Source: Schistosoma mansoni (Eukaryota; Platyhelminthes; Trematoda; Strigeidida; Schistosomatidae). Taken from it: a stretch of DNA of 64,000 nucleotides. Below the pieces are notes generated by a model. The model worked only from the letters and a program-made list of their open reading frames with translations, was not told where the DNA came from and searched no databases. Below are positions 24,362 through 38,100 of this stretch, piece after piece. A program made the translations under genes and the position numbers. Numbering within the stretch: position 1 is the stretch's first letter; the number at the start of each line of letters is the position of its first letter. The stretch spans positions 27,596,679-27,660,678 of the forward strand of contig NC_031495.1 in NCBI RefSeq assembly GCF_000237925.1, in the 5' to 3' direction.

Positions 24362-27300
24362 GCCCCCAAATGCCCTGGTACGGCCCAGAGTGGGGAGAGT
24401 CTACTCTCCCTCTCGAAATGCTCTCACATGGCCAGCGAATATATAGCCTCTGCCAGGGAAGTCCTACTCACTGCCTTCTCGTGGCGGGGGTGTTGTTTAC
24501 GAAAGTGAGAGGACGAAAAGCGAATGTCCGGCGCTATAACCGGATTGGTGGACACGGAGGGTCCACCTAGGGGAGTTGGAAAACCCTGATTCCAAACCAA
24601 TGGTGCACATGGGCTCCAGTATCCTGATGGAACGAATGGCGGAAGAACCTGTCATTGGTCAACGGCTACCATGGGACTGTATCTCCTTACGATGCTCCAC
24701 TGCCTTGTGGACTAGACCTTTAGGTCAAAAGCTCCCGGTGTGGTCCCCTAAGAAAACCACCTGCTTCGGTTTGGGCACCCGGGCAGTATCACAGCCCACA
24801 CACAAATAAATGAAATGATGAACTCTATTGACGATACTATTCCTGCTCATATTAGAAGCAAGACAATTTACATTATTATTATTATTTACCATATCGCTAA
24901 CTCACCCCCTTTTATCCCCAATTTGTGTAACCTTACTTTTCAACTTATGCAGCAGCTCTCCCATGGTGGAAACTCTGTCCTATCTAAACGATCTCCAGTC
25001 ACTGTCTGGTTGAAAGTGAATGCTTCCACCGATTATGGATACTGAAGCAGTCTTTCTGAAACCACGTACGCCGTTCAAGCTGGCTTCCTTCAACGTTCGC
25101 ACACTAATGCATATCAGACAACAGATGGGGCTGGCTATGTCTTTAGAAAGTCTTAATGTTGATGTTTGTTGTCTATCCGAGACCCGTATTCAAGACTCTA
25201 GTGAAGTACTACAAATCCGCTCTCCATCTGTCGCCTCGAAAAGCTTGTTCCACGTGCGCTTATCCGGGGACCCTGTGGCATCTTCGTCTGGTCTTGCTGG
25301 CGTTGGTGTCTCACTAAGCGCTAGGGCTGAGGCAGCACTAATCGATTGGATCCCCATTAACAGTCGGTTATGTGCTGTTAGATTAGATAGTTCCATCAAA
25401 GTGAGAAGAAATCGGCGTGAGAAACGGTGTCTTTTCGTTATCTCCGCCTATGCCCCGACAGATTGCAGCCCGGATGCAATCAAGGATGAGTTTTACCATC
25501 AGTTAACAGTTCTTCTCCAGAAAGTGCGTTCGACAGATATTGTAGTACTAGCCGGAGACTTGAATGCACAAGTCGGGCGTCTAGGCACAGAAGAGAGTCG
25601 TCTAGGTGGCCGATGGGGACTTGTTGGTCGCAGGACAGATAATGGGGACCGTTTGCTGCAACTGTGCACAGACCACAACCTGTTTCTGGCCAGCACTAAC
25701 TTCCGGCACAGTCATCGCCGGTGTGCCACCTGGCGTCCTCCCTCTGCATCCCAAGCCTGGACTCAGATTGATCACATCGCGATCAGCTACCGCCGGCGTG
25801 GTTGTGTACAAGACTGCCGCTCCTTTTGGAGTACCTATCTGGAGTCTGATCATGCCCTGGTCTGCGCCAATCTCTCCTTACTTTTCAGTGGCCGAAGGAT
25901 TGACCACCACCATCGGATTGATATTAGTAAACTGGCTGCAACTTCTGTTGCAAGTAAGTATCGAGCGGAGCTAGCCTCTAGGCTAGCTACCATCCCACCG
26001 AAAAGTATGGATGAGCATTGGTTGCATCTTCACGACGCCATGAAAATGGCGAGTAAAGCCGCTTGCGGCTTCGCGAAACGTCCCGCTTACAAGCACTGAA
26101 TTTCTTCTGGCTCCTTACAACTGATGGAAGCCCGTCGGTCTACTCCAGGTGACCGTGAGTTTGACCACAAACGAAGGCTGTTACGTAATGAAATCGGGCA
26201 AAGCTTGCGTAAGGACCGAGAAGCCTGGTGGTCGGAGCGTGCTAATGAGATGGGAGCAGCAGCTGCATCTGGTAACTACCGGAAGCTCTTCCAACTCATC
26301 CGAGCCACTGGCAGCAAGAAGTTTGGTGTGAGTGAAACAATCTACGAGGATGACGGGATGCCAATCACTAACATCTCTCGACGTCTTGGACGATGGGCGG
26401 AATTTTTCGAAGAGCAGTTCAATTGGCCTGCTGCTCCGGCAACATCAACCAGTTTGTCCTGCCCCCCATGGCCGGTGACGACTGATCCACCAAATGAGGC
26501 GGAAGTCCGCAAGGAACTCCAACTCTTAAAACGTTACAAATCACCGGGCCCAGATGACTTACCTCCGGCTCTTTTTAAAGATGGTGGTGACTTTCTGACT
26601 AAGGAATTGACTGTGTTGTTTGGAAAGGTTTGGGAGCAAGAAAGTGTTCCAACATCTTGGAATGAGTCAATAGTCGTCCCTATCTTTAAAAAGGGTTCAC
26701 GTTGTTCCTGTAATAACTGTCGGGGGATAAGTCTACTTTCGATTGCGTCCAAACTATTGGCTTCTATCATTCTTCGTAGGTTGTTTAAAACCCGAGAACG
26801 ATTGACTCGCGAGGAGCAGGCTGGTTTTCGTTCTGGTCGAGGATGCATTGATCATATCTTCACCCTCCGCCAAATGTTAGAACACCGTCATACTTATCGC
26901 AGGCCAACAATCGTAGTGTTTCTTGATATCAGGGCTGCCTTCGATTCGTTGGACAGGACTGTTCTCTGGGATTGTCTATTGAAGAAGGGTGTGCCTGAGG
27001 AGTTCATTAACATCTTAAAAGCCCTGTATACGAACACCTCAGGCAGAGTGAGGGCATACAACCACCTTTCTCCCTTGTTCCATTCGAGCAGTGGGGTTAG
27101 GCAGGGTTGCCCGATCTCACCATTCCTCTTCAACTTTGCCATCGACGACATCCTGGAAACAGCTCTGGTGGATGTAAGTAATGGCGGTGTGGATATGTTG
27201 CCTGGAGAACGACTTCTCGACCTCGAGTATGCGGATGATATTGTCTTACTGTGCGATAATGCCCAAGGCATGCAATCCGCACTTAATCAGTTGGCAATCA

Positions 27301-28230
27301 GTGTCCGCAGGTACGGCATGTGCTTTGCACCCTCCAAGTGCAAAGTACTCCTACAAGACTTTCAGGATTCTCATCCTGCACTCACCCTGGATGGTGAGCA
27401 GATTGAAGTAGTTGAGAAGTTCATGTATCTAGGTAGCTACATAAGTGCTGGTGGTGGCGTGAGTGATGAGATTGATGCACGTATAAGGAAAGCCATAGCG
27501 GCTTTTGCCAATCTGGGCCATCTTTGGCGCCTTCGTGATGTTAGTCTGGCTGTAAAAGGTCGGATCTACAACGCGTCGGTGAGAGCAGTTTTGCTTGTGA
27601 AACCTGGCCTCTCCGAGTTGAGGATGTTAGACGTCTCTCTGTGTTCGATCATCGTTGTCTCCGAAGGATTGCTGACATACAGTGGCAACACCATGTTAGT
27701 AATGCAGAGGTTCGGCATCGTGTGTTCGGGCGCAGAGACGATAATTCGATTGGTGTCACCATCTTGAAACACCGACTTCGGTGGCTTGGACATGTTTTAC
27801 GAATGTCGTCCCAGAGACTTCCACGTCGTGCATTATTTGCCGACCCTGGGACTGGTTGGAAAAAGCGGAGAGGAGGTCAGTGTATGACATGGTGTCGTGG
27901 CATGAAAGAGAGCTGCAAAGGGCTAGCTTCCGTTGGTCCTTCACGACTCCCTGGTTGGGGTCCGAGAGATGGTGCAACACAGTGGCTAGAGACGTTATCA
28001 GATATGGCTCAGAATAGAAGCCAGTGGCGAACCTGCTGCAACCTTCTTTTACTTTCTACATAAAGAATGGTTCTAACTTTCCTAACTGAAAGAGTCTTCT
28101 GGTTGTACATTTCAGTCCGCCTTATCTTTTCATCCCTTCTCTTCCTACTTTCATTATTTTGTGTGGCGCATATGTACCTGGTGCCCTTTTGTACCAATAT
28201 ATATGTGTTTAAATAAATAAATAAATAATA
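24362..28230 (+). mobile_element. Nearly full-length LINE B (RTE-like)
   Basis: A head of about 650 bp is followed by one reading frame from ATG 25020 to the stop at 28061-28063. Order: APE-type endonuclease (ASFNVRTL, SETRIQD, GDLNAQVG, QIDHIAIS, SDHAL), then RT (FLDIRAAFDSLD, GVRQGCPISP, LEYADDIVLLC at 27220-27252) and the C-terminal RLRWLGHVLRM domain. Two breaks are visible: a TGA at 26097 where TGG is likely (AYKH, then ISSGS in frame), and a loss of about 7 bases near 27596 before ETWPLR. The tail is AATA repeats (28210-28230). A six-base AGTGTT on both sides may be part of a target-site duplication. It lies between the two host genes. Confidence 0.9.
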
Positions 28231-28235
28231 AGTGT

Positions 28236-31200
28236 TACTCAGTCTTAAGAGGCTAATGGATCTTTATTTAAGTCGCCTTACATCACGAACTACTCATTGT
28301 TGATTTACTCCCCAACTAGAATAGACAAGACTATTAACCAACTGTTAGTATTAGGAACTGTTGATATACTTCGTTTCAAAAATTTCCTGGGGTCCACTGT
28401 GAATTGGTTTCGACATTACTTTGGTGGTCTGTACATGACTGCATTTCTGAGTAAATGCACCATCTTAAGAGTTGGTGTAAAAGTCATGGTCATTATGGGC
28501 TTACCATTGTTTTCGTTGAGCCCTTGATGTATGATATATATGGTAGGTAAATATTTTGTCACTCCACCTGAGGCTATAATACCTTTAGGTAGTCAAGTGG
28601 ATCTCACTTGTACGCAGGCAGTTTTCTGCGCTTCTACTTTACTGTATGTGACTCATATGCGTATTCACACATGTGACCCGGAACTGTAATCAATCACAGC
28701 AGGCCAGGTATTCTTCAGCTTTATACCCGTATGACCGGTCTCCTGATTAAAGTTCTGACTGTGTGGTTTTCACAAAAAACAGTGAATAGTTCGATTATGG
28801 AAAATGTTATAAAACATTCAGAATACCCTCCTGAGCTGGTAAATAATGATTTAAAAGGTGGCTCGACAACACAACTTGCGCTTTAGGGTGACCCGAGGTC
28901 GCTTAACTCCTTGTTAAATGAGTCTTCAGGATTCTTATAGCTGTTCACTCTTGTCACTTGTATACATTATGAAAGACGAGAAATTTTTATTGTTCGTTTG
29001 CTTGTGAGCTTTATTAAAAGTTTGCTCCGCCAGTCTGAAACACCATTCTTGATCGCACCACAGGTTATCTTTTCGTCTTAGCAAGTTTTACCGTCGTTGT
29101 TACAGTACAGTCTGGTCAAATGTACACTTATTGATCGAGGGTTAGTATATTATACTCAAAGTTAAATACACACACTACAAAACTAACAGAAAACCAAAAA
29201 GCCATATCGTGTACTGGGTATGGACATGATAAGATAAATCCTAAATATTGAACTTTTTGGTTTCTGAAAAATAAATGAACAAAAACAAAGTTTTGGCGAG
29301 GGTCACGAGGGGAAGTTCAAAACTATGGAAAAAATAATTCACGCACGATGCATAGGCTATATGTCAGCGTAGTCAGGATACCGCTTCAATAAATGTTGTG
29401 GTTTCTCCGTATTTTTTGAAGCAAATAATTTTTACATTACAAATCAACCGTTGAAAACAGATTGAATATATCTAACATGTTAGATGAACAAATCTGAATT
29501 TCTTAGAATGACGTTCTGAGAAAATATATGTAACGATGTGTACAGGAATATATGGAGAGTGTTGATATATCATGATTACAATGGTTTCTTATTTTTTCAG
29601 AAATCATGGTCAAGTCACTTCCTAATAAACAGTAGTATTATGTGGAGAGCTGGCCGTTGTAACGTAAGCTTATAATCTCTGGAATGGCTCAGAAGTGTAG
29701 GCCTGAAGATTGTTTGTGGGGCCGGTGAAATGTCACTGAGCCCTAATCAAATCATCCGGCAGTCGAGCCACTGAATGTCGAACAGTTCACTGGTCTTCGT
29801 CAAGTTCAAGGAAGACCAATGCGCATCAATTAATCTCACACCATTGACTGGCTCATGCGGTGATGGTCACAATCTCATGTACCTACTCTTACTAATATAT
29901 TTCTACAATAAGGTCCTTTGTGTTAAAGGGCCTTCCAAGTAGCCATATTGCCTTGATACGTCGAACGGTTAATCTACGTTAGATGTGGACCGCGCGGTGT
30001 GACTTTGAATTGAGCTAGTCCGTCATGCCATTCCCATCTTTCTCCTGTTGGCCCCAATCACTCGATGCACCATCCACGTTGGCGACCTACAAGTTTCCTA
30101 ATTCGGAACTCAATAGGTCCGTATTAATAACGGTCTATATTTAACCAAACAGTGTAACACCAGTAGCAGAATAGAAAATGTCCATATTCAGTTCAGTTCG
30201 TAATTCTACTGTGCTCAAGTATTCTTTCGATGTATATTATGGCCTTAAAGTTATGCAGTCTTGAAGCGTATATGTGGTCGATCCCATGTCACACATGCAC
30301 ATTTTACACGTGGCGATAACGACGTACATACAATACTAACAAGAAATTCAGTAAATATTTTAGGAACTATCAGTATGGATAGGGCATGCTTAATGAAATC
30401 ACAATAATAAGCTGTTCGTGGATAATAATAATATTAAAATGCTGAAAACAAAATGGAATACCATGTTTCTGAAATAACAAAAATCAGTTATTCCTCCTGC
30501 GCCATAAGGCCCTACCTTATATCCCCTACTATTTCTTCCGTAAGTCAATTGATTACGGAGACTGTTTAGGTCATTGGCACTCTTGATTTCGGGTGATATC
30601 AGTCTGAATAAACGGACTAATTATAATTATTTCCAAGTTGATGTTAACAAATAAGTTATATAGTTCGCAAGTCGATATTCCAGTATTAAGTCTGGAAACT
30701 ATGTGCAAATCTGCATCGTATATTACACTCATCACCAGTATGTCATCAATGGAACACCACTTCCACAATTCCAGGGATAGGAAAACTTTCCATAGAATTT
30801 GATTAAGATAAGTTTTGAATCTTTCAATTCACAAATGTGAAACTTAAAGTAGGATATTACATGCAAACAATAAGTCTTACTGTGCATCCCGACACATGTG
30901 GGGTTTAAAGATATCACTGTTATACAGAGTTTGATACCACTGTTGTCTGTAATGCTTTTTCTACCAGGGATTCCAAAGTCAGTGAAACCAGAAGTGAGGA
31001 ATAAAGGATTTCTAAATTGTTTGGAAAAATGTCGACACTGAGAGTTTTATAATCTGATGAGTAGCACGGCGTACTCAATGGAGATCTGATGTGGATTCCT
31101 GACCAAGAATATTCGGCAAGAGTGAACCCAATAAAACTAAAGAGATTAAAAGCAATACCTAATAAATTCAAAACCTTATATTTTGAGGATTTATTCGCCG

Positions 31201-31780
31201 TTATAAACGTCTAAATTTGTGATAACTAAGTGAGTGACAGGTCTTCTCAAACTATTTACAACGAGCTATTGGAACGCTTTAACTTCACTCTTATATATAT
31301 AACCGTAGACCTTTCAATGGCTCTCAGTAGCTTGAATACTGATTCGAGTGTTAAGATTTGTTATCTTTTTACTCATTGTAGCACTAAACACCTACAAGTA
31401 AATCTCAGAAAGTTGTTAATAAGATCTAATAAACTCAAGGTGAGATCCCAACTTTCTTATCCAGTGGTCAGGGACTGAAACACATTAGCCTAATTACTGA
31501 TATCGCCCTTTCTATGAAGCATATTTAAAAGGAAACGTACTGTCACTTGAAGATTAGCACCAAGGTCTAATGCCGGTCGCACTCCCTACATTCCTTATTA
31601 CTGAGAGCTGAAGACAGTAAACACAACGATTATTGATTTATAGAACTCTAACCACAAGCTTTAAACTCCAGTAGGTACAGAATAAGTCCCTCCTCGCATT
31701 TTCAAATTTGAATTACTTGATTATCCGTACATTTGTTTTGTTACACACAATGTACATGTTTGAGTAGTACGCTACCATGT
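28236..31780. other. Intergenic region before TBCE
   Basis: No conserved protein, RNA gene or known repeat was recognised. A GC-richer part at about 29680-30130 might be an old repeat. The promoter and first exon of TBCE should lie here or further right, but I could not place them. Confidence 0.4.
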
Positions 31781-31825
31781 GGGTTGTTTCCATACTTCCA
31801 ATGACTTGTTTCTAAAAAAATACAG

Positions 31826-32104
31826 GAACACTACCGGTGATGCTCATAATCACAGTCCTATCAAAGACATATACCTTGGAACAGAATGTGGCAAGATAAC
31901 CGAAGTTAATGAGTTGATTATTGGAAGGCGAATAGTTCATGAAAAAAACTTCGGGACTATTTGTTATGTCGGTGGGTTGCCAAAAACGAATGGTCCTTGG
32001 CTTGGAGTTGATTGGGATGACTGGTCGCGCGGCAGACATGATGGAACCTACGATGGCGTCCGGTACTTTCAGGCTAAAGGTCCCACTTCCGGCTCATTTG
32101 TGAG
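31826..32104 (+). CDS. TBCE: TBCE exon with the CAP-Gly domain
   Basis: The acceptor AATACAG is followed by GRRIVHEKNFGTICYVG, then GPWLGVDWDDWSRGRHDG and a GSFVR end, the CAP-Gly signature with the TBCE-type PWLGVxWD and RGxHDG. The frame has no ATG between the last stop at 31761 and this domain. Donor GAG|GTGAGT, phase 2. Confidence 0.9.
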
Positions 32105-35100
32105 GTGAGTAGTAGTGTTTATTGGTGAAAAGAAAGCTATGGCCCTAAGCAACAATCAGCAAAGCAGAAAACAGTTTATCTTCATGGCAATATGTCATTA
32201 AGATGCTAAAATTATGACGAAGTCCAGACATAACTTATAAGAATGTTACAAGTTGGTAGTCCGTATGGAATTAGAAGTTTACTGTAGGTACTAGGATTGT
32301 TACACTATACCACCCGACATCGTAGTGATCCGTAGACTAGTTCTAGTCTTTTTTGGTTCGGTTTATTGTTTGTTATGCTTGCGTACACGAAACATATGCA
32401 CTTCCAAGGTGTCTATTTATGTAAGTGCACAGAATATTGGAGTTTTTTTAAAATACCTAGCTCTTGTTTCATTGACCCATAGTCTCTACCTGTGTAGTCT
32501 TATTCAATGTAACATTCCAATCGTAATTTCAGTCAAATAAACCTTGTGTTTGATGTGTAGCTTCAGTAAATGTATTGAAGGTCATATCAAAATCCCGGCG
32601 ATATTTGTGCAGGCCGACTTAATCAACAGAATTTATAGTAGGATTAAACTATACTGCCGAGCCAATCAGAAGCTTTCGCGGGTTTTCAAGGTCACGGCGC
32701 TAAGTTCGGCACCTGATGCTTACGTACGGTCGGTTTACAGCGGATTTTAGGGAAGACGTGATAATTTAGCGTCTACAATAGAAGTGATCATAAGATTTTG
32801 GCGCGAAATTCAATTATCCATTTGGATAAATAGAGTTTTGGCATTATAGCTGATGTCAGTTCGTGATGAAAACCCTAAGTATAATTCCTAGCCTTAATCA
32901 TGAACTGTAAATCATAATTTGAATTCTTCACACAGGTTTATAACCCTCATTTGGTCCTAGTTATTATGTTGACACTCTCAATGTCACTCTAGCGTCGTTC
33001 AAAGATTGTCCATAACTTATAGTCTCACCCTACACCTAAACCTTAACTCTATCCCTAACCCGTAAACCATACCAATATACTAACATTATTAAAGCTATGT
33101 GGTCGGGGCTAAAAGAATTTTTGAGACCTTATCATGGTTTCAGAGGTCGACTTCTATGGAGCCATATGGATGTGTTCCTGTACCGTATGCACTATGATTT
33201 CAGAACTTCTGAACCTATATCTGACCTTGAGAAGTTTTTGACCCATGTGAAAGAAGTGTTTCCACTTTAATTCCTTGGTTTTGTATAATATATTTTTACC
33301 GTATACTAACTGTCTTCTGATTGGCCAATATTTCTCAAGGTCATTTAAGATTCGTTCAAAGGTCGGCAGTATAGTTTAATGTTACCGAATTTATAGTTAC
33401 AGTTGCTACGGACGAAATAAGAGAATGTTTGTCTAGCATTGTAATGTTAGCTCCCAAATTACCCAGTTTTCTTCAATGTCTGCGTTTTTGCAAACGCACA
33501 GTAGTTCTCCATGTAAAGACATCTAACTTTCTCTGGAACCGTAGGAGCCTGTAAGTAATAATTACAGCCGGTTAATTCGGCATACAGATATGTAGGTCCA
33601 ACCAAGGAAAATACTCTGGTAGAACTATTAGTTAGGAACTGGAGTAGATTTCTCTATGGCTTTTGAACTGACAAATCTCAACGAAATCATTTCAGCAGAC
33701 CAAATAGGTTAAGCAGTTTAAATAACTTATAAGAACGAGCAACAAACCTATACAACGGTCATACCCAGTGGTGTATTAAAAAAAACAAAATATGTAAGAG
33801 CAGAAACTATATGTGGTAATAAACATTTATGAAGATTGAGTCTAAATCGTCTACAGTTAGTGGAAACTTGTCAGAAGATGAATTTAACTGTGTCATCCCA
33901 AACTAGACTGTTGAAATAATGCAAATACTGAACAGGTTGTCTCCAACTCTACTATAGATACTCGTTACTCGCGAACAGCCCGAATAAAAAATTGAAATTA
34001 GATCTCTGCTTCTACAGAGTCAAATGCTGCTTTTAAGTCAAGCTGCATTTGACTCTGTTGGCTGAAAGATTATGTGACAGTATCTGTCATTGAACGGCGC
34101 ACCTCAGAAACACAAACCATGTGAGAGTTCTTTCCTCGAAAACTACCAGTTGAGTCAGAGTTTATGGCAAATTGTCATCTCATTTTTCAACCTTAAGTGG
34201 TGTCCGTCAAGGCTGTTCACTATCCCCATTTCTGTTTAAATTCATCACAGATCTACTGCTGTAAATAACGTTCTCGTCGTCTGGATTTTCAGAAACTGGT
34301 CTCTTACCAGGAGGTCCACTTATCGACTTAGAATACGCAGATGACATAGTCCTGTGTGGTGAAGACGCTGATAAAATGCAGAGTCTTTTGGTAGAACTGA
34401 GAAACAATACCAGGATGTTTAGGATGCATTTCTCCTCCAAATGTAAATTGTTGCTTCGGAACTGGCTTGCGTCAACACCTGAACTAAGTATAGAGAGTGA
34501 AGTAGTCGAACGCGTCAACAACTTCACTTATCTTGAATGTCTCCCGACCGTTGCTGCTACCTTGACGTGGTGGTCGGGCTTGCCTATCGTGATGAGTCAA
34601 TAGACCTATACTGGCTGGAACAATCGTTCCTCGAGGTCCTACCATGCCAGGCAGGTCGGTTGAAGAGCGGTGAGACTAAAAGCAGCAAACCCAAGGTCCG
34701 AAGGCGAAGTCGTACTGCTGACTGTACAGAGGTGTGACAGTCAGTCAGTCAGCTACAACGTAGGACCAGGCACATATATGCATCGGTCCAAGTTGCCATA
34801 CCTCGTTAGCACAACAAGATGAACACCGGATTCATAGTAGTTAATTTAGTGTTGGTAGTAGTATATAAATTATAGGTTGTATATAAGGATATAGTACAGG
34901 AAGGAAGAGAGATATGAAGCAATTTTAGTCTCAAGGTTTAAGGGAAGATAAAGAGTGTATACACCTACGCCATTGTGATCGATTCCGAGCCATGTCACAC
35001 AGAGTCTCCAACCATTGGTTACGATAGTCACGCGGACCCCAACCAGGTAGTCTGCATCTGCCAACATGGCTCAGACTAGAAGTTAGTGACTTCAAGCACT

Positions 35101-38100
35101 GATGCCATGTTTTGGTTTGGCCGCCCCTAACTCTCTTCCAACCGTCCCCAATACTAGTCATCATAGCGCGTCGTGGTAATCGGTGTTCAGGCATACGTAA
35201 CACATGGCCCAACCATCTCAGTCGATGAAGATTCATCACCTCATCAACTGATTTACCATCGTTCCTTAATACCCTGCGTCTAACCTCACTATTACTTACC
35301 CGGTGATCCCAGCAGATGCGAGCAATATTTCTAAGGCATCTGTGGTCAAATACTAGTAACCTACGAGTATCTTCTACTCTTAATGGCCATGTTTCACAGC
35401 CGTAAAGTAGAACAGAACGAACTGATGCGCAGTATACTCGTCCCTTAATTGATAGACGGATATCTCGTCTACGCCATAGGTGACGTAAGTTGGCAAAAGC
35501 CAAACGAGCTTTTTGAATCCGTGCTGAGATTTCGTCAGACACCAACCCATTAGGGCTGATCAGACTTCCAAGATAAGTGAAGTTGTCGACGCGTTCGACT
35601 ACTTCACTCCCTATCCTTAGTTCGGGTGTTGACGCAGGCCAGTCCTGGAGTAACAATTTACATTTGGATGGGGAGAAACGCATCCCAAACATCCTGGCAT
35701 TATTACTGAGTTCCAACAGAAGACTCTGCATTTTGCCAGCGTCTTCACCAAACAGGACTATGTCATCTGCGTATTCTAAGTCGCTTAGTGGTCCCCCTGG
35801 TAGGAGATCAATTCCTGTAGATTCAGTCGAAGAGAGTGTTATTTGCAGCAACAGGTCTATAATGAAGTTAAACAAAAACGGGGATAGTGGACAACCTTGA
35901 CGGACACCACTTGAGGTTGTAAAATCATATGACAGTTCGCCATAAGCTCTTACTCGACTAATAGTGTTCGAGTAAAGAGCCTTCAAAAGGTTTATGTACT
36001 TCTCAGGTACACCTTTCAATGACAGACACTGCCACAGAACCTCTCGGTCTATAGAGTCAAATGCTGCTTTCAAGTCAAGAAAAACTATTATTGTCGGACG
36101 CCGATAAGCGTGTCTGTGCTCTAAAACTTGACGAATGGTGAATATGTGGTCGATACAGCCACGACCAGGTCTGAAGCCAGCCTGATTTTCTCGTGTTTGC
36201 AGTTCACGAGTCTTAGTTAGGCGCCCGATAATTATTGAGGCTAGTATTTTAGATGCTATGTTAGTCAGACTAATCCCTCTATGGTTATCGCAGGATGATT
36301 TGGACCCCTTTTTATATATTGGGACAATCAGTGATTGTGACCAGTCGGATGGGATTACATCCGTCTCCCAGATTTTAGCCAGAATATTAGTCAACCTAAT
36401 CGCTAAAATTGGACCACCATATTTAAAGACCTCTGGAGCCAATCCATCTGGACCAGCTGCTTTTCCTCGTTTCAGATTACTTATAGCCTTTTGAACTTCA
36501 AGTAGGGTCGGGGGGCCTACCTCAATGTTCCATTCAGGTTTTCTGGGAATAGTGGGTAGTTGTGCAGTAGCTGAAGGCCAGCTAAACTGCTCCTTAAAGT
36601 GTTCCGCCCATCGTTCTAAACGTTTAGGTTGAGAGCAGATAAGGGTTCCGTCTTTTTCCGAGATTGTCTCACTTACACTTGGCTTCTTAATTCCGGTTTC
36701 TTTTATTAGTCTGAATAGTTGCCTGGTGTTGCCTACAGCCGCTGCCTTTTCCATCTCTTTTGCTTTCGTTGCCCACCACTGCTCACGATCGTTCCTTAGA
36801 CTTTTAGTTAACCTAGATCTAATTTGTTTACGCTCTTCGTCATGTTCAGAGCCTGATGGGATGAGTTTACGCGAATCCATCAGTGAAATAGACTTAAAAG
36901 AAATCCATTGGTTTTTTGGAGCCCTATGGTTTAAATGACTAATAGATGTTACTGCTGTTTCCACAGCTGTTCGTATGTCTTTCCAAGCAGCATCTGGGTC
37001 AGTCTCGTTTACAGAACTGCCTAGATGTGAACTCAGTTGTTTCTGGAATCCGCATTTGGCTTTCTCGTCCTCCAGTTCAATCCTAATGGGTCTTCTTAGT
37101 GTAATTTTCCTGCGTCCATTGAGGCGCAGACAAATGCGCGCTCGTATTAAAGCGTGATCAGAGTCTAAACAAGTATTCCAATACGAGCGACAATCTTCTA
37201 TTGAGCCTCTCCAACGATGACTGATGACAATATGGTCTATTTGAGTCCATCGTTGGTTTGGTGCAGGTGGTCGCCATGTTAGACGATGTCTCTCCTTATG
37301 CTTAAAATTAGTGCTTGCTAAAAATAAACGATTGTCTGAGCATAGTTGCAACAGACGATCACCATTATCGGTTCGTTGAGCCGGAATACTAAAACACCCA
37401 CCTAAATGTCTTTCTGTTTGATTTAAGCTGCCTACCTGGGCATTAAAGTCACCCGCTACGACTACTATGTCTGAGCGCTTAGCTTTCTGAAGAAGCTCAG
37501 AGAGCTTTCTGTAAAAGTCATCTTTCACTTCATCATGGCTGCAGTCAGTGGGAGCGTAGGCAGAAACGACGAAAAGGCAACGACGTGTGTCCCTATCCTT
37601 CCGAGTTCTTACGGAGCCATTTAGCCGGACAGCACACAGGCGACTGTTAACGGGGATCCATTCTAGTAGTGCCTATTCTGCCCTTGTACTTAGTGCTATG
37701 CCTACACCTGCAAGTCCGCGAGAACTAGCCAACGGGTCGCCAGATACACGGAGGGTGTATTTCGTCGGCTGTCCATTTTGGCGAGGTGAGGTCAAGTGAA
37801 TGACCACACTGGGATCCTGTATGCGTGTTTCGGAGACACAGCATACATCAATGGTACGAGATTCTAGAGTTTTAGCTAAGGAGGCCTGTTGACCGATTTG
37901 GCATAGGGTACGTACGTTGAAGGCTCCAATGTGTAGTTTGGAGCGAGGTTTTAGTAGACCTGGGACAGCGTTTCGCGCACTAGAATCGTTGGCCATGGTG
38001 ACACTTGAGGAGGAAACCGGAACAGGAAGTTTAGTGTTGAAAGTCAAGGTAGAAGGAATAGTAGGAAGTGAAGAAGGAGATTGATTATGAATACAGTGGT

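Noticed and set aside
31779-31825. Start of TBCE at a GTG at 31779
   Set aside because: There is no ATG in this frame after the stop at 31761, and a good acceptor (AATACAG) ends at 31825, so the start lies in an upstream exon.
33000-33066. Telomere-like CCTAA-rich stretch
   Set aside because: The units are irregular and few, and lie inside the Merlin relic; not an interstitial telomere array.
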